Positions 26,370 to 36,144 of a stretch of DNA of 64,000 bases are shown in pieces. A program made the translations under genes and the position numbers. Position 1 is the first letter of the stretch. Each line of letters begins with the position of its first letter. This stretch comes from UBA2705 sp963977105 (GTDB taxonomy: Bacteria; Pseudomonadota; Alphaproteobacteria; Micavibrionales; Micavibrionaceae). Under the pieces are notes generated by a model. The model did not search any database and was not told the DNA's origin. It saw nothing but the letters and a program-made list of their open reading frames with translations. The stretch is from contig CAXBNI010000001.1 in the NCBI GenBank assembly GCA_963977105.1, forward strand, positions 558,001 through 622,000. The letters are read 5' to 3'.

Positions 26370-27287
26370 ATGCAAGACAAAAAACAGCAAACCGCGAACT
26401 GGTTTCAGGAATTACGCGACCAAATCTGCGCCGAGTTTGAGCGCATTGAAGATGAAGACACAAACAATTCAGCCCCCGCGGGCCGCTTTGAGCGTAAAAA
26501 TTGGCAGCGCACAGATGAGCATAGCCCAGATGGCAACACGGATGGCGGCGGCGGTGAGATATCGTTGATGTATGGTCGCGTTTTTGAGAAAGTTGGCGTG
26601 AATATCTCAACCGTGCACGGGCATTTTTCGCAGGAGTTTAGAAAACAAATTCCCGGCGGCGAAGAAAGCGGCGGAAAATTTTGGGCGGCGGGCGTTTCCC
26701 TTGTCGCACATATGAAGAACCCGCATGTCCCTGCAGTGCATATGAACACGCGAATGATTGTGACATCGAAAAACTGGTTTGGCGGCGGTATGGACTTAAC
26801 CCCCGCTCTGCCCATTGAAAAAGACAGTGCAGATTTCCACAATGCCAATAAGGCTTGCTGTGAGCGCCACTCAGATGTTGTAGATTATCAGGAATTGAAG
26901 GATTGGTGCGCAAAGTATTTCTACCTTCCTCACCGCAACGAAGAACGTGGCATTGGCGGCATATTCTATGATCAGTTAAATACAGGTGACTGGGATAAAG
27001 ACTTCACTTTCACCCAAGATGTTGGCAAAACTTTCCTTGATGTCTTTCCAGAAATTGTCCGCCGCAATATGTTTATGCCTTGGAGTGACGCTGATCACGC
27101 TACCCTGCTAGAGAAGCGCGGGCGCTATGTTGAATTTAACTTACTACATGATCGCGGCACAAAATTCGGCCTAATGACCGGCGGTAATACAGAAGGCATT
27201 TTAATGTCTATGCCGCCCGAGGCCACATGGCTAAAAAAGCCTGATGACATGGGCTCTATATCCTCCCCCTTTTTAAAGGAGGATTAA
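26370..27287 (+). CDS. hemF: Oxygen-dependent coproporphyrinogen III oxidase
   Basis: Aerobic haem-synthesis enzyme that oxidatively decarboxylates coproporphyrinogen III to protoporphyrinogen IX. The conserved sequence GRVFEKVGVNISTVHG, the metal-site region PAVHMNTRMIV, and FGGGMDLTP with KYFYLPHRNEERGIGGIFYD are hallmarks of HemF. At 305 aa it matches the family. AAGGAG lies upstream of the ATG. It follows trmL closely, sharing its divergent region with petABC, which places an oxygen-using haem step beside a haem-containing complex. HemF use implies an aerobic lifestyle. Confidence 0.97.
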   Translation: MQDKKQQTANWFQELRDQICAEFERIEDEDTNNSAPAGRFERKNWQRTDEHSPDGNTDGGGGEISLMYGRVFEKVGVNISTVHGHFSQEFRKQIPGGEESGGKFWAAGVSLVAHMKNPHVPAVHMNTRMIVTSKNWFGGGMDLTPALPIEKDSADFHNANKACCERHSDVVDYQELKDWCAKYFYLPHRNEERGIGGIFYDQLNTGDWDKDFTFTQDVGKTFLDVFPEIVRRNMFMPWSDADHATLLEKRGRYVEFNLLHDRGTKFGLMTGGNTEGILMSMPPEATWLKKPDDMGSISSPFLKED

Positions 27288-27338
27288 TCAGCAAGCAAGC
27301 CAGAGTTATGAAAAACTCTTGATGTAGATACATGCTTT

Positions 27339-27521
27339 ATGCTAAATAAAGACAAAAGCAATAAAAGTTTAGAGCAATTTTTTAACTCGGCTACGAGCCA
27401 TCTTGACCAAGATACTCTTACAAATCCTCTACCAGAAGACCTTAAAACAGCCGATTCTGTAGCGCAGCTCGAAGCCGCTGGCGCCCCGAAATTAGCCGCT
27501 TTGTGTAAAGCAACGCTGTAA
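27339..27521 (+). CDS. Small hypothetical protein downstream of hemF
   Basis: A 60-residue reading frame with no family match I know: MLNKDKSNKSLEQFFNSATS, then an acidic helical middle (PLPEDLKTADSVAQLEAAGA), ending LAALCKATL. It has no signal peptide and only a weak ribosome site. Its composition looks protein-like and a hairpin terminator follows, which favours a real gene, but evidence is thin. Confidence 0.45.
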   Translation: MLNKDKSNKSLEQFFNSATSHLDQDTLTNPLPEDLKTADSVAQLEAAGAPKLAALCKATL

Positions 27522-27556
27522 TTACAGACCAAACCAATAGATAATTAACAACACTG

Positions 27557-27595
27557 AGCCGCGGCTGAAATATTTTTAGCGCGGCTTAGTTTTTC
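27557..27595 (+). terminator. Probable intrinsic terminator
   Basis: AGCCGCG (27557-27563) pairs with CGCGGCT (27580-27586) around a mostly A/T internal region that can extend the stem (CT and AAA pairing with TTTAG), followed by a T-rich tract. It lies 36 bases after the small gene and would end the trmL-hemF transcript. Confidence 0.65.
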
Positions 27596-27660
27596 TAAGA
27601 TCTTTGGTGTATTATTATAAGTAGGCTAGCCCTACCTACGGCTAATTTTAGTAGGCGCCA

Positions 27661-27966
27661 TCACAAAGGAAGGTAACTTTTGATCCAATCAACACTAGAC
27701 CTTGTTTTTCCTGGGTTGGGATCATATTCTTTTTCATGATCAATAAGGGTCGACGTAACCGAGACAAAATCACTCTTAAGGCTCTTATCCGTCATTTTTG
27801 GGTAATTCTCAGCAACAGCGGAAAGATCGTGCAGAACCAATGGTAACCAGGCTTGCACTTCTCTTTTACGACCCCATCCCTGCAATTCCTCTACTCGGAC
27901 GATATAATCCTTTGCGTAATCAATGGCTCTCTCTACCTTCGTATCTGTGAAATCTTTATCGCTCAT
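27661..27966 (-). CDS. Small acidic hypothetical protein behind a poly-G tract
   Basis: A 101-residue soluble protein of no recognised family (MSDKDFTDTKVERAIDYAKD at the start, SSVDWIKSYLPL at the end), rich in charged residues and Trp. Its ATG is preceded by TATT and then by an uninterrupted run of 11 G on the coding strand, which sits in the Shine-Dalgarno position. It is a single gene, flanked by the hemF-side terminator and the MurC-like ligase gene. Codon use is not obviously different from its neighbours. Confidence 0.7.
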   Translation of the reverse strand: MSDKDFTDTKVERAIDYAKDYIVRVEELQGWGRKREVQAWLPLVLHDLSAVAENYPKMTDKSLKSDFVSVTSTLIDHEKEYDPNPGKTRSSVDWIKSYLPL

Positions 27967-27970
27967 AATA

Positions 27971-27981
27971 CCCCCCCCCCC
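27971..27981 (-). promoter_or_regulatory. 11-base poly-G tract at the ribosome site
   Basis: Eleven consecutive C on the plus strand (G on the coding strand) lie 4 bases upstream of the ATG at 27966. The tract itself is the only candidate Shine-Dalgarno sequence. Homopolymers of this length slip during replication, so translation could vary with tract length. Assembly length errors are also common at such sites. Confidence 0.7.
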
Positions 27982-28038
27982 TATATCCCATCTTCTTTGA
28001 TTAGATTAGAGAATAAGCTTTAATATTTAGTGAAGTCT

Positions 28039-29463
28039 TTATGCTGCAGTGTCTGAGCTTTGTGCCGTTAATCGTGCAAAAATCTCTGGCGCGATATAAC
28101 GAATAGAATCATCGCGTGCGCCCATAATTAGAATATGGTCACCTGCATCGGCCTCAGCCAGCATCGCATCGACCAAAGCGGCACGATCAGCAAATACGCT
28201 GACGCTACCTAATGCTGAGGCTTTAATGCCGTCAGCCAAGTCTTGTGATGTGATATCACGATCAACGGTGCCGCCAGCATAATATATATCCTGTAAAAAC
28301 AGCTTATCTTGCGCACGAAGATTCTTAATGAAGGCTTCTATATAACCCTGTTTCATTAATTTAGTTGGGGTGAAGCCATGCGGCTGGTAATAAACCAGCA
28401 CCCGCCCTGCGTGCTGCGTGACGCAACTTAACGCTGCATCGATTTTATCAGGGTTATGGGCGTAATCATCGAGAACTGTGACGCCTGCAACTTTCCCGAC
28501 AAGTTCTAAACGGGATCGCACGCCTGAAAAACCTGATATAGCCTTGATACAGTCAAAGACATCTGCGCCAAGCTCGTCCATAATCGCAAAAGCTGCCACT
28601 AAATTTTGTATATTATGACGACCCAGTAGCGGGCTATGCACTTCATAAGCATCGCCGCCAACAATTAAGTCAAACTGTGCGCCGTTTGCGTTTAACATGA
28701 TATTCTTGGCCTGAAAACGCGCATCAGCATGATCATCAAGGCTGTAACCCACCATATTCGCCTTACTGTAATCAAGCGCCATAACATGGGCATCATCACA
28801 GTTTACAATGGTCGTTTTCTTCGTTTGATCAACAAGCTGCTGAAACAGCGGAATAAGCTCCGCAATTGGTTTATGGTCTAAGGTTATGTTATGGACGAGG
28901 CTGATAGAAGGCTCATACAGCACAACCGAGCCATCACTTTCGCAGGCCTCTGCGATAAACACATCACTCGCGGCACAGCGCGCATTGCCAAATGGTGAAC
29001 AGGCATCATCATGCGCTTTATCAAAATCAGGCATGACCGCGCCGTTTATTATGGTTGGGTCTAAATCACAGGCACGTGCAAGAAAGCCCGTAATTGCAGT
29101 GACTGTTGATTTACCGCTTGTTCCCGCGATAGCGACGCTTTTGGCTTTATTGTTCAAAAGCTGCGCGAGTAATTCTGCGCGTTTTTGAATTTTTGTGCCC
29201 GTTTTTAAGGCGGCGGCAATATCAGGGATTTTTTCCTCTACAGCGCTAGACGCAACCACGACATCAATTTCTCCGCGCGCAATCATCGCGCCGTCTTGAG
29301 GCAGCATCATCACGCCCATATCTTTGATACTTTGATATTTATCAGGGAATAGCCCTTGGTCATAGGAGCGATCAGAACCATAGACATCATGTCCCGCGAC
29401 CTTTAATGACCATGCAAGAGCACTAAGGCCTATCCCACCAACGCCAGAGAGTAGATACTTCAT
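28039..29463 (-). CDS. Mur ligase family protein, MurC-like
   Basis: A 474-residue three-domain ligase of the Mur superfamily. The N-terminal Rossmann part reads LLSGVGGIGLSALAWSLK, as in MurC (UDP-MurNAc:L-Ala ligase) and Mpl. The ATP-binding loop is AGTSGKST (113-120), where MurC and Mpl usually have AGTHGKTT. The central segment NITLDHK and the C-terminal DDYAHNPDKI and YQPHGFTPT are also MurC-like. It may be a second, non-canonical ligase rather than the essential MurC, which normally sits in the dcw cluster; the substrate is unknown. Its ATG overlaps the clpB stop by one base (TAATG), so translation is coupled to clpB. Confidence 0.8.
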   Translation of the reverse strand: MKYLLSGVGGIGLSALAWSLKVAGHDVYGSDRSYDQGLFPDKYQSIKDMGVMMLPQDGAMIARGEIDVVVASSAVEEKIPDIAAALKTGTKIQKRAELLAQLLNNKAKSVAIAGTSGKSTVTAITGFLARACDLDPTIINGAVMPDFDKAHDDACSPFGNARCAASDVFIAEACESDGSVVLYEPSISLVHNITLDHKPIAELIPLFQQLVDQTKKTTIVNCDDAHVMALDYSKANMVGYSLDDHADARFQAKNIMLNANGAQFDLIVGGDAYEVHSPLLGRHNIQNLVAAFAIMDELGADVFDCIKAISGFSGVRSRLELVGKVAGVTVLDDYAHNPDKIDAALSCVTQHAGRVLVYYQPHGFTPTKLMKQGYIEAFIKNLRAQDKLFLQDIYYAGGTVDRDITSQDLADGIKASALGSVSVFADRAALVDAMLAEADAGDHILIMGARDDSIRYIAPEIFARLTAQSSDTAA

Positions 29464-32075
29464 TATTCAGCAGCTTCCTCTTCCCCATTTGCGGGTGGGG
29501 TTATTTTAAATTCGATAACGTCATGCGCCCCAAGCACAGCATCAACCTTCGCGCCATCTCCAATTTTACCCTCTAGGATCAATTCAGCGAGTTTGTTTTG
29601 GAGCATGGTTTGAATAACGCGCTTTAATGGGCGCGCGCCATATGCAGGGTCATAACCCTTATCACCCAAAAGCTGTTTGGTCTCATCACTAACGCTTAGT
29701 TCAATGCGGCGATCAGCCAGCAAATCACGCAGATATTGAAGCTGAATATCAATGATGCCTGAAATTTGTTCGCGTCCTAATCTGCGGAACAGCAAAATTT
29801 CATCTAAGCGGTTCAAGAACTCAGGCCTAAAGGCGGCGCGCACTGAATTCATCACGTTTTCACGCGCGTCTTCAACATCCTGCCCCTCTTTCAAGGCAAT
29901 CAAATGCTCTGCACCAAGGTTTGATGTCATGATCAGCACCGTGTTGCTGAAGTCGACTGTACGCCCCTGCCCGTCAGTTAAGCGCCCATCATCAAGGACT
30001 TGCAGCAAAATGTTAAACACATCAGGATGCGCCTTTTCGACTTCGTCAAACAGCACGACCTGATAAGGGCGGCGGCGAACGGCTTCAGTAAGTGCCCCGC
30101 CTTCTTCATAACCAACATAGCCCGGAGGCGCACCGACCATGCGTGAAACGGAATGCTTCTCCATATATTCGGACATATCAAGGCGCACCATAGCGCTATC
30201 ATCATCAAACAGGAAATCGGCCAATGATTTGGTGAGCTCCGTTTTACCAACGCCCGTTGGGCCCAAAAACAAGAATGAGCCAATGGGACGTCGCGTGTCT
30301 TGCAGTCCTGCGCGTGAGCGGCGTACGGCGTTTGACACGGCGGTAACGGCTTCGTCCTGCCCCACAACACGCTGCTTGATCGAGTCTTCCATCGACAGGA
30401 GTTTCTCACGCTCGCCCTCAAGCATTTTATCAATCGGGATGCCTGTCCATTTACTAATCACGGCGGCAATGTGTTCGCTATCGACCTCTTCCTCAATCAT
30501 CTTGCCATCGCCTATTTCTGATGCTTCGGCGATTTTTTCTTCTAATTCAGGAATCATTGAATATTTGATCTCACCAGCGCGTGACCAGTCACCTGCACGT
30601 TCGGCTTGTTCCAATTCGGTGCGGGCGCGGTCTAAATCTTCTGACAGACGCTGCGTCGCGTTGAGGTCAGCTTTTTCAGATGCCCATTTTTCATTCATCT
30701 CGTTAGATTTAGCCTCTAACTCCGCAAGTTCAGTTTCTAACGTTTTGAGACGGTCTTTTGATGACTGATCTTTTTCTTTCTTCAGCGCTTCACGCTCGAT
30801 TTTCATTTGAATAACTTTGCGGTCAAGCTCGTCTAACTCTTCTGGCTTGCTATCGACAATCATTCTTAGGCGCGATGATGCCTCATCAATCAAATCAATC
30901 GCTTTATCTGGCAGGAATCGGTCAGTAATGTAGCGGTTTGACAACGTTGCCGCCGAAACAAGCGCGTTATCCATGATACGTACGCCATGATGCGCTTCGT
31001 ATTTTTCCTTTAGGCCACGCAATATAGATATTGTCTCTTCAACCGTTGGCTCAGACACGAAAATAGGTTGAAAACGGCGAGCTAACGCAGCGTCTTTTTC
31101 GATATGTTTACGGTATTCGTCCAAAGTCGTTGCGCCAACCATGTGCAGTTCGCCGCGCGCCAAAGCAGGTTTTAACATGTTGGAGGCATCCATTGCGCCA
31201 TCAGCCTTACCCGCGCCAATCAAAGTATGCAGCTCATCCAAGAAAACGATGATTTCACCAGACGCTGCGGCGATCTCTTCAAGTACCGCTTTAAGACGCT
31301 CTTCAAACTCACCGCGATATTTTGCACCCGCGACCATTGCGCCTAAATCAAGCGACATTAACGTGCAGTATTTTAAGCTTTCTGGTACGTCACCTTTAAC
31401 AATACGCTGCGCCAAGCCTTCGATAATCGCCGTTTTACCAACGCCTGGCTCACCAATAAGCACTGGGTTGTTTTTAGTGCGGCGCGACAAGACTTGCACC
31501 GTGCGACGGATTTCTTCTTCGCGGCCAATTACAGGGTCAAGCTTACCGCTGCGGGCAACTTCGGTTAAATCACGAGCATACTTAGAAAGCGCATCAAAAT
31601 TATCTTCCGCATTGGCGCTATCTGCTGTTTTCCCCTTACGCATATCATTGACGGCTTGATTTAGCGTGGCATCCGTCAGGTTAGAATCTGTCATGATTTC
31701 CGATATATGTGTCGCCTTAGCAATCATCATACACTGCAAAATACGTTCAGACGTTACAAACTTGTCACCCGATTTTTCACTTAATTTCACAGCCTTATCA
31801 AGGATCTTTACCAGATCGGTTGAAAGCCTAAGTCCCCCTGCACCTGGGCCAGATACAGCAGGAAGCCTTGAAAGCGCTTGGTTTACTTTCGTTTGCATCT
31901 TGTTGATATCACCGCCGCTAGCAGCCAGTAATTTGGCAACGCCGCCTGTATCATCATCAAGCATAACCCTCAACATATGTTCAGGCTCTAAGGACTGATG
32001 ATCTGAGCGCATCGCCAAAGTTTGTGCGGCCTGCATAAATGTGCGGCATTTTTCTGTAAACTTTTCAAAATCCAT
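29463..32075 (-). CDS. clpB: ATP-dependent chaperone ClpB (disaggregase)
   Basis: Hexameric AAA+ disaggregase that rescues aggregated proteins with DnaK. The 870-aa protein has the N-terminal repeat domain, the first nucleotide-binding domain (Walker A GEPGVGKTAI near residue 205), a long coiled-coil middle domain (about 400-520) and the second (Walker A GPTGVGKTEL near 607). The middle domain and the absence of a P-element loop for ClpP separate it from ClpA/ClpC. Upstream there is an RpoH-like promoter, and CAGGAGC is the ribosome site. The gene is followed by a Mur ligase with a one-base overlap and preceded by DUF4167 and prmC, a typical alphaproteobacterial order. Confidence 0.97.
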   Translation of the reverse strand: MDFEKFTEKCRTFMQAAQTLAMRSDHQSLEPEHMLRVMLDDDTGGVAKLLAASGGDINKMQTKVNQALSRLPAVSGPGAGGLRLSTDLVKILDKAVKLSEKSGDKFVTSERILQCMMIAKATHISEIMTDSNLTDATLNQAVNDMRKGKTADSANAEDNFDALSKYARDLTEVARSGKLDPVIGREEEIRRTVQVLSRRTKNNPVLIGEPGVGKTAIIEGLAQRIVKGDVPESLKYCTLMSLDLGAMVAGAKYRGEFEERLKAVLEEIAAASGEIIVFLDELHTLIGAGKADGAMDASNMLKPALARGELHMVGATTLDEYRKHIEKDAALARRFQPIFVSEPTVEETISILRGLKEKYEAHHGVRIMDNALVSAATLSNRYITDRFLPDKAIDLIDEASSRLRMIVDSKPEELDELDRKVIQMKIEREALKKEKDQSSKDRLKTLETELAELEAKSNEMNEKWASEKADLNATQRLSEDLDRARTELEQAERAGDWSRAGEIKYSMIPELEEKIAEASEIGDGKMIEEEVDSEHIAAVISKWTGIPIDKMLEGEREKLLSMEDSIKQRVVGQDEAVTAVSNAVRRSRAGLQDTRRPIGSFLFLGPTGVGKTELTKSLADFLFDDDSAMVRLDMSEYMEKHSVSRMVGAPPGYVGYEEGGALTEAVRRRPYQVVLFDEVEKAHPDVFNILLQVLDDGRLTDGQGRTVDFSNTVLIMTSNLGAEHLIALKEGQDVEDARENVMNSVRAAFRPEFLNRLDEILLFRRLGREQISGIIDIQLQYLRDLLADRRIELSVSDETKQLLGDKGYDPAYGARPLKRVIQTMLQNKLAELILEGKIGDGAKVDAVLGAHDVIEFKITPPANGEEEAAE

Positions 32076-32125
32076 ATTTGCTCCTGATGACTCACTTTTT
32101 ATAATGTTAAAGTCTGTATATAATA

Positions 32126-32154
32126 ATAATAGACCTTACGCCGTTAATTTCAAA
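32126..32154 (-). promoter_or_regulatory. Candidate heat-shock (RpoH-type) promoter of clpB
   Basis: On the minus strand TTTGAA (32149-32154) lies 16 bases before CTATTAT (32126-32132), resembling the alphaproteobacterial RpoH pattern of CTTGAA and CYTATNT. It is about 50 bases upstream of the clpB ATG. Match is approximate, so this is inference supported by the role of clpB. Confidence 0.35.
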
Positions 32155-32186
32155 TGCCATTGCTCAAAGTCAAATTTTATACAGAC

Positions 32187-32215
32187 AAAAAAAAGAGAGC
32201 CCAAGGGCTCTCTTT
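32187..32215 (-). terminator. Intrinsic terminator after the DUF4167 gene
   Basis: An 11-bp stem AAAGAGAGCCC (32192-32202) / GGGCTCTCTTT (32205-32215) with a tight loop, followed on the minus strand by a run of eight T. It ends the prfA-prmC-DUF4167 transcript before clpB. Confidence 0.88.
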
Positions 32216-32286
32216 CTGTCAGACGGTAACTCGAATTCATAAACGTACATACATACATTTATTCATGGTGTTTACATGAATTTTAT

Positions 32287-32715
32287 TTAAGCAGGCTCAA
32301 CTTCCATTGATTTTGCTGTCGTGATAACGGCTTCCTTGCCGATAAGACTTGCTGGAAGACCTAAGTCATCTTCAACAGGCTTGACCTTATTGCCAAAATT
32401 ATCATCTGTATCACTATCTGAAACATTACTTACTGGGTGAACCACAACTTTGCGTGGACCGTTTATCAGCTCATCATCCCAATCATTTACAATACGTTGA
32501 TAATGCTCAGCGTGTTGTAAAAAGTTCTGCGCAGCGACAATATCGCCTGCTGCATTGGCATCCCTTGCTAGCGTCGCGTATTTTTCAACGATCTGCGTTG
32601 CTGTACCTCTGATACGTACGTCAGGACCATTGCTGTCATATACGCGTGACTTGTTATTTGTGTTATTCCTGCGTCCGCCACGAGAGCGCGTACGTCTTTG
32701 AGTACCATTTTTCAT
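32287..32715 (-). CDS. DUF4167 domain-containing protein
   Basis: Alphaproteobacterial DUF4167 protein, 142 aa, with a basic, Arg/Asn-rich N-terminus (MKNGTQRRTRSRGGRRNNTN) suited to nucleic-acid binding. The conserved domain follows: YDSNGPDVRIRGTATQIVEK then YATLARDANAAGDIVAAQNF and LQHAEHYQRIV. The tail is acidic and disordered. It lies between prmC and clpB, the position typical for this family. A 12-bp palindrome, ATGTACGTACAT (32754-32765), is 39 bases ahead of the start, and a terminator follows. A role in RNA or ribosome handling is a guess from context. Confidence 0.9.
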   Translation of the reverse strand: MKNGTQRRTRSRGGRRNNTNNKSRVYDSNGPDVRIRGTATQIVEKYATLARDANAAGDIVAAQNFLQHAEHYQRIVNDWDDELINGPRKVVVHPVSNVSDSDTDDNFGNKVKPVEDDLGLPASLIGKEAVITTAKSMEVEPA

Positions 32716-32982
32716 TTTTTTAGTTACCTAGTTATATTTTATAAACACCACTTATGTACGTACATCATACATAATTAATTGGATTCGTGTAAAAACATGT
32801 TTTGTACTTATTCACAGAATCCCTGAACAATTTACATAGGAGTCCGTTTTCGAAAATACAGATTTGATTAGAAAATTCCTAAAAACCTCTTTTCGACAAG
32901 CCAAAAAACTTACATATGCTTTGAACAATCTCAATGTATCGCGGCAGCTGATTTTGGATCAACCACGCAAGTTCATTTTTTT
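32716..32982. other. Non-coding interval prmC to DUF4167
   Basis: About 270 bases, mostly A/T-rich. I see the 12-bp palindrome ATGTACGTACAT at 32754-32765 and an imperfect second copy of the ACGTACAT-CATACAT motif of 32243-32261 at 32758-32777. No tRNA, small gene or terminator is convincing; an open frame on the plus strand here runs into the prmC gene and is spurious. Confidence 0.6.
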
Positions 32983-33862
32983 TTATTTATCCCCACAGCT
33001 GAACACGCCGCCACGGGCGTGTCCACCAAGGTCATATATGATTCTTTCTAGAGTCGCTCCAGAGTTTTCACCGATTCTGGTAATTGCCTCAATCTGGTCA
33101 TAGCCACACTCCAGAAAAAGATGCCCATTTGTGCGCAAATTCTTTTTTAAAGATATAAAGATTTTTTTATATGGGTCTAAACCATCATTGCCACCATCTA
33201 ACGCCAGAATCGGATCATAATTTTTTACTGATTCTGAAAGATTCGCAATATCAGCGGATGGAATATAGGGAGGATTCGTCACGATCACGTCTGCCACACT
33301 CTGGTTCAGCGCGGAAACATAGTCCCCTTGAACGAAAGTCACACGATCAGACAGCTCAAGGCGCTGCGCATTCTCGTGCGCAATTTGCAGCGCTGACCAT
33401 GAATAATCGACCGCCACCCCCACAGCATTTGGAATCTCTGCGAGTAACGTCAGGATAATACAGCCCGTCCCTGTGCCTATATCGACAACCCGCAAAGGCC
33501 CCTCCCCATATTGCGATTCATTTGCCTTATGCCACGTCAAAATGGCATCAATGATTGATTCTGTATCAGGGCGCGGGTCAAGCACATCTGTACTGACTTT
33601 AAATTCACGCCCCCAAAACTCTTTAACGCCATATATTTTCGCAATCGGCTCTCCTGCAATACGGCGTGCCACATCCTCAGCAATTAAAGTTAACTGATCT
33701 TGCTGTATCACCGTTTCTGGCGCAGTGAGGATATCGAGATAGGATTTATCAGCGCGGCATTCCAATATTATGCGTGCATCAAGCTCAGCTGTATCCACGC
33801 CGACACCATCAGCAAGCGCCATGCGCATCCCTTTATATAAAGCGCCAAGATCAGCAGGAAGT

Positions 33863-33870
<8 letters not shown>
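32983..33870 (-). CDS. prmC: Release factor glutamine methyltransferase
   Basis: SAM-dependent enzyme that methylates the glutamine of the GGQ motif in RF1 and RF2. The 295-residue protein has the helical N-terminal RF-binding domain, the SAM motif VVDIGTGTGCIILTL (starting near residue 124) and the glutamine-binding NPPY motif at 199-202. Its start overlaps the last codons of prfA, its own substrate, by 8 bases (33863-33870), so the two are translationally coupled. DUF4167 and clpB follow, the standard alphaproteobacterial order. Confidence 0.96.
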
Positions 33871-34927
<1,057 letters not shown>

Positions 34928-35015
34928 GTCGTCCTCTTTTTATCATTTCTGTAAATAATATAGTGCTTATAAAGGGTATTTTCTATAAGAAATCAACTTT
35001 TTTATACAAACGTCG

Positions 35016-36098
35016 CTAACGTCCGTAGTCCCTAAGCGCATCAGCGAAAAGCGGAATACGGCGCACTACTATGCCGTTACCACCCAAAGGCGCGATCTTA
35101 TCGTCACCAATATATATGTCTAAGCCGCCGGCATTGCCCGTATCCATGCGCCAACCCAATGCACCGGCAGGAACCTTAATGTCACTACCTTTTTTCAAAA
35201 TACCCGTGAAGACGATAGCGCCTTCAGTGTCTTTGATTTGCATCCATGTAGGGTCTTTGGCAACAATACGTATCGACGCACCGTCCTCCGCCGCTAACGC
35301 CGCATCTTCAACTGCCGCGACAGGATCAATAGAGGATTGTACGATATTTTCATTTACAGGGATCTCATCCAAGCTGGCGACAGCTAAGTTACTGGCGGCA
35401 TGCTCAGATGTAATATCCGTTGCATCCACATCAATCTCAACGTTTTCTGCGGGGTGGATTTTTAATGATGAGATCATTTCTGGCATCACATCTTCAACTT
35501 TTGGAGGCCAAACAGAATCTTTCTTTTTGACCTGAGCATTCAGCAAAGGCTTGTCCACGATAGCTTGATGGCCTGTGCTTTCCTGCAGGGGCTTAAACGC
35601 GATCTGTGCAAAATTTGTTGTCTCTGAGGCGACGCTACCTTCTGCCGCCTCAACCTGAAGAGACGTTTCGCTCGCTTCATCACTGGGCTTAAGGAAGTGA
35701 TAACACGCCCCAACAAGCAATAACCCAACGATAGAGACTACGAATATAGAGGCTCCAGGTCTTTTGCTCTCATCCGCACCGACAGGAAAATTATATTCTG
35801 GCCTTAATGCACTTTGGCCCAATTGCTGCTTATAAAGCTCAACAATCTGCGCCCCATCTAACCCTAAATATTCCGCATATGAGCGAATAAAGCCAATAGC
35901 ATAAACGCGGCCAGGCAGTTTTGCAGAATCGTCAGCCTCAATCGCTTCTAATAAAACGGTTCTGATCCTGAGTACAGATTCAACGTCTTCGAAGCTGCGC
36001 CCATAATGCATACGTGTACGTCTCAGAATCTCCCCGACGGAAAGGCCTCTAAGGTCGTTTGGTGTGTCTTGTGATGGGTGATCAGAATTCGTGCTCAT
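35016..36098 (-). CDS. rodZ: RodZ-like helix-turn-helix membrane protein (DUF4115)
   Basis: Cytoskeletal-type membrane protein with a cytoplasmic Cro-like HTH (residues about 15-90, including LSVGEILRRTRMHYGRSFED), one transmembrane segment near 135-155 (IFVVSIVGLLLVGACYHFL), a long linker and a periplasmic DUF4115-like domain (IRIVAKDPTWMQIKDTEGAI). RodZ links MreB to the cell envelope and sets cell shape; the function here is inferred from domain order. The 360 aa are typical. It lies between lysC and prfA on the same strand; no mreB or rodA is in the window. Confidence 0.85.
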   Translation of the reverse strand: MSTNSDHPSQDTPNDLRGLSVGEILRRTRMHYGRSFEDVESVLRIRTVLLEAIEADDSAKLPGRVYAIGFIRSYAEYLGLDGAQIVELYKQQLGQSALRPEYNFPVGADESKRPGASIFVVSIVGLLLVGACYHFLKPSDEASETSLQVEAAEGSVASETTNFAQIAFKPLQESTGHQAIVDKPLLNAQVKKKDSVWPPKVEDVMPEMISSLKIHPAENVEIDVDATDITSEHAASNLAVASLDEIPVNENIVQSSIDPVAAVEDAALAAEDGASIRIVAKDPTWMQIKDTEGAIVFTGILKKGSDIKVPAGALGWRMDTGNAGGLDIYIGDDKIAPLGGNGIVVRRIPLFADALRDYGR

Positions 36099-36144
36099 AA
36101 CGTCTTTAGTGTAAGGCTAGATGAAAATAAACTCAAGCGTCAAA

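Noticed and set aside
30139..31998. Long plus-strand frames antisense to clpB
   Set aside because: Ser-rich shadow translations of a well-conserved clpB; no start signals.
32864..33103. 79-aa plus-strand frame spanning the prmC end
   Set aside because: It overlaps prmC antisense and has no ribosome site or family.
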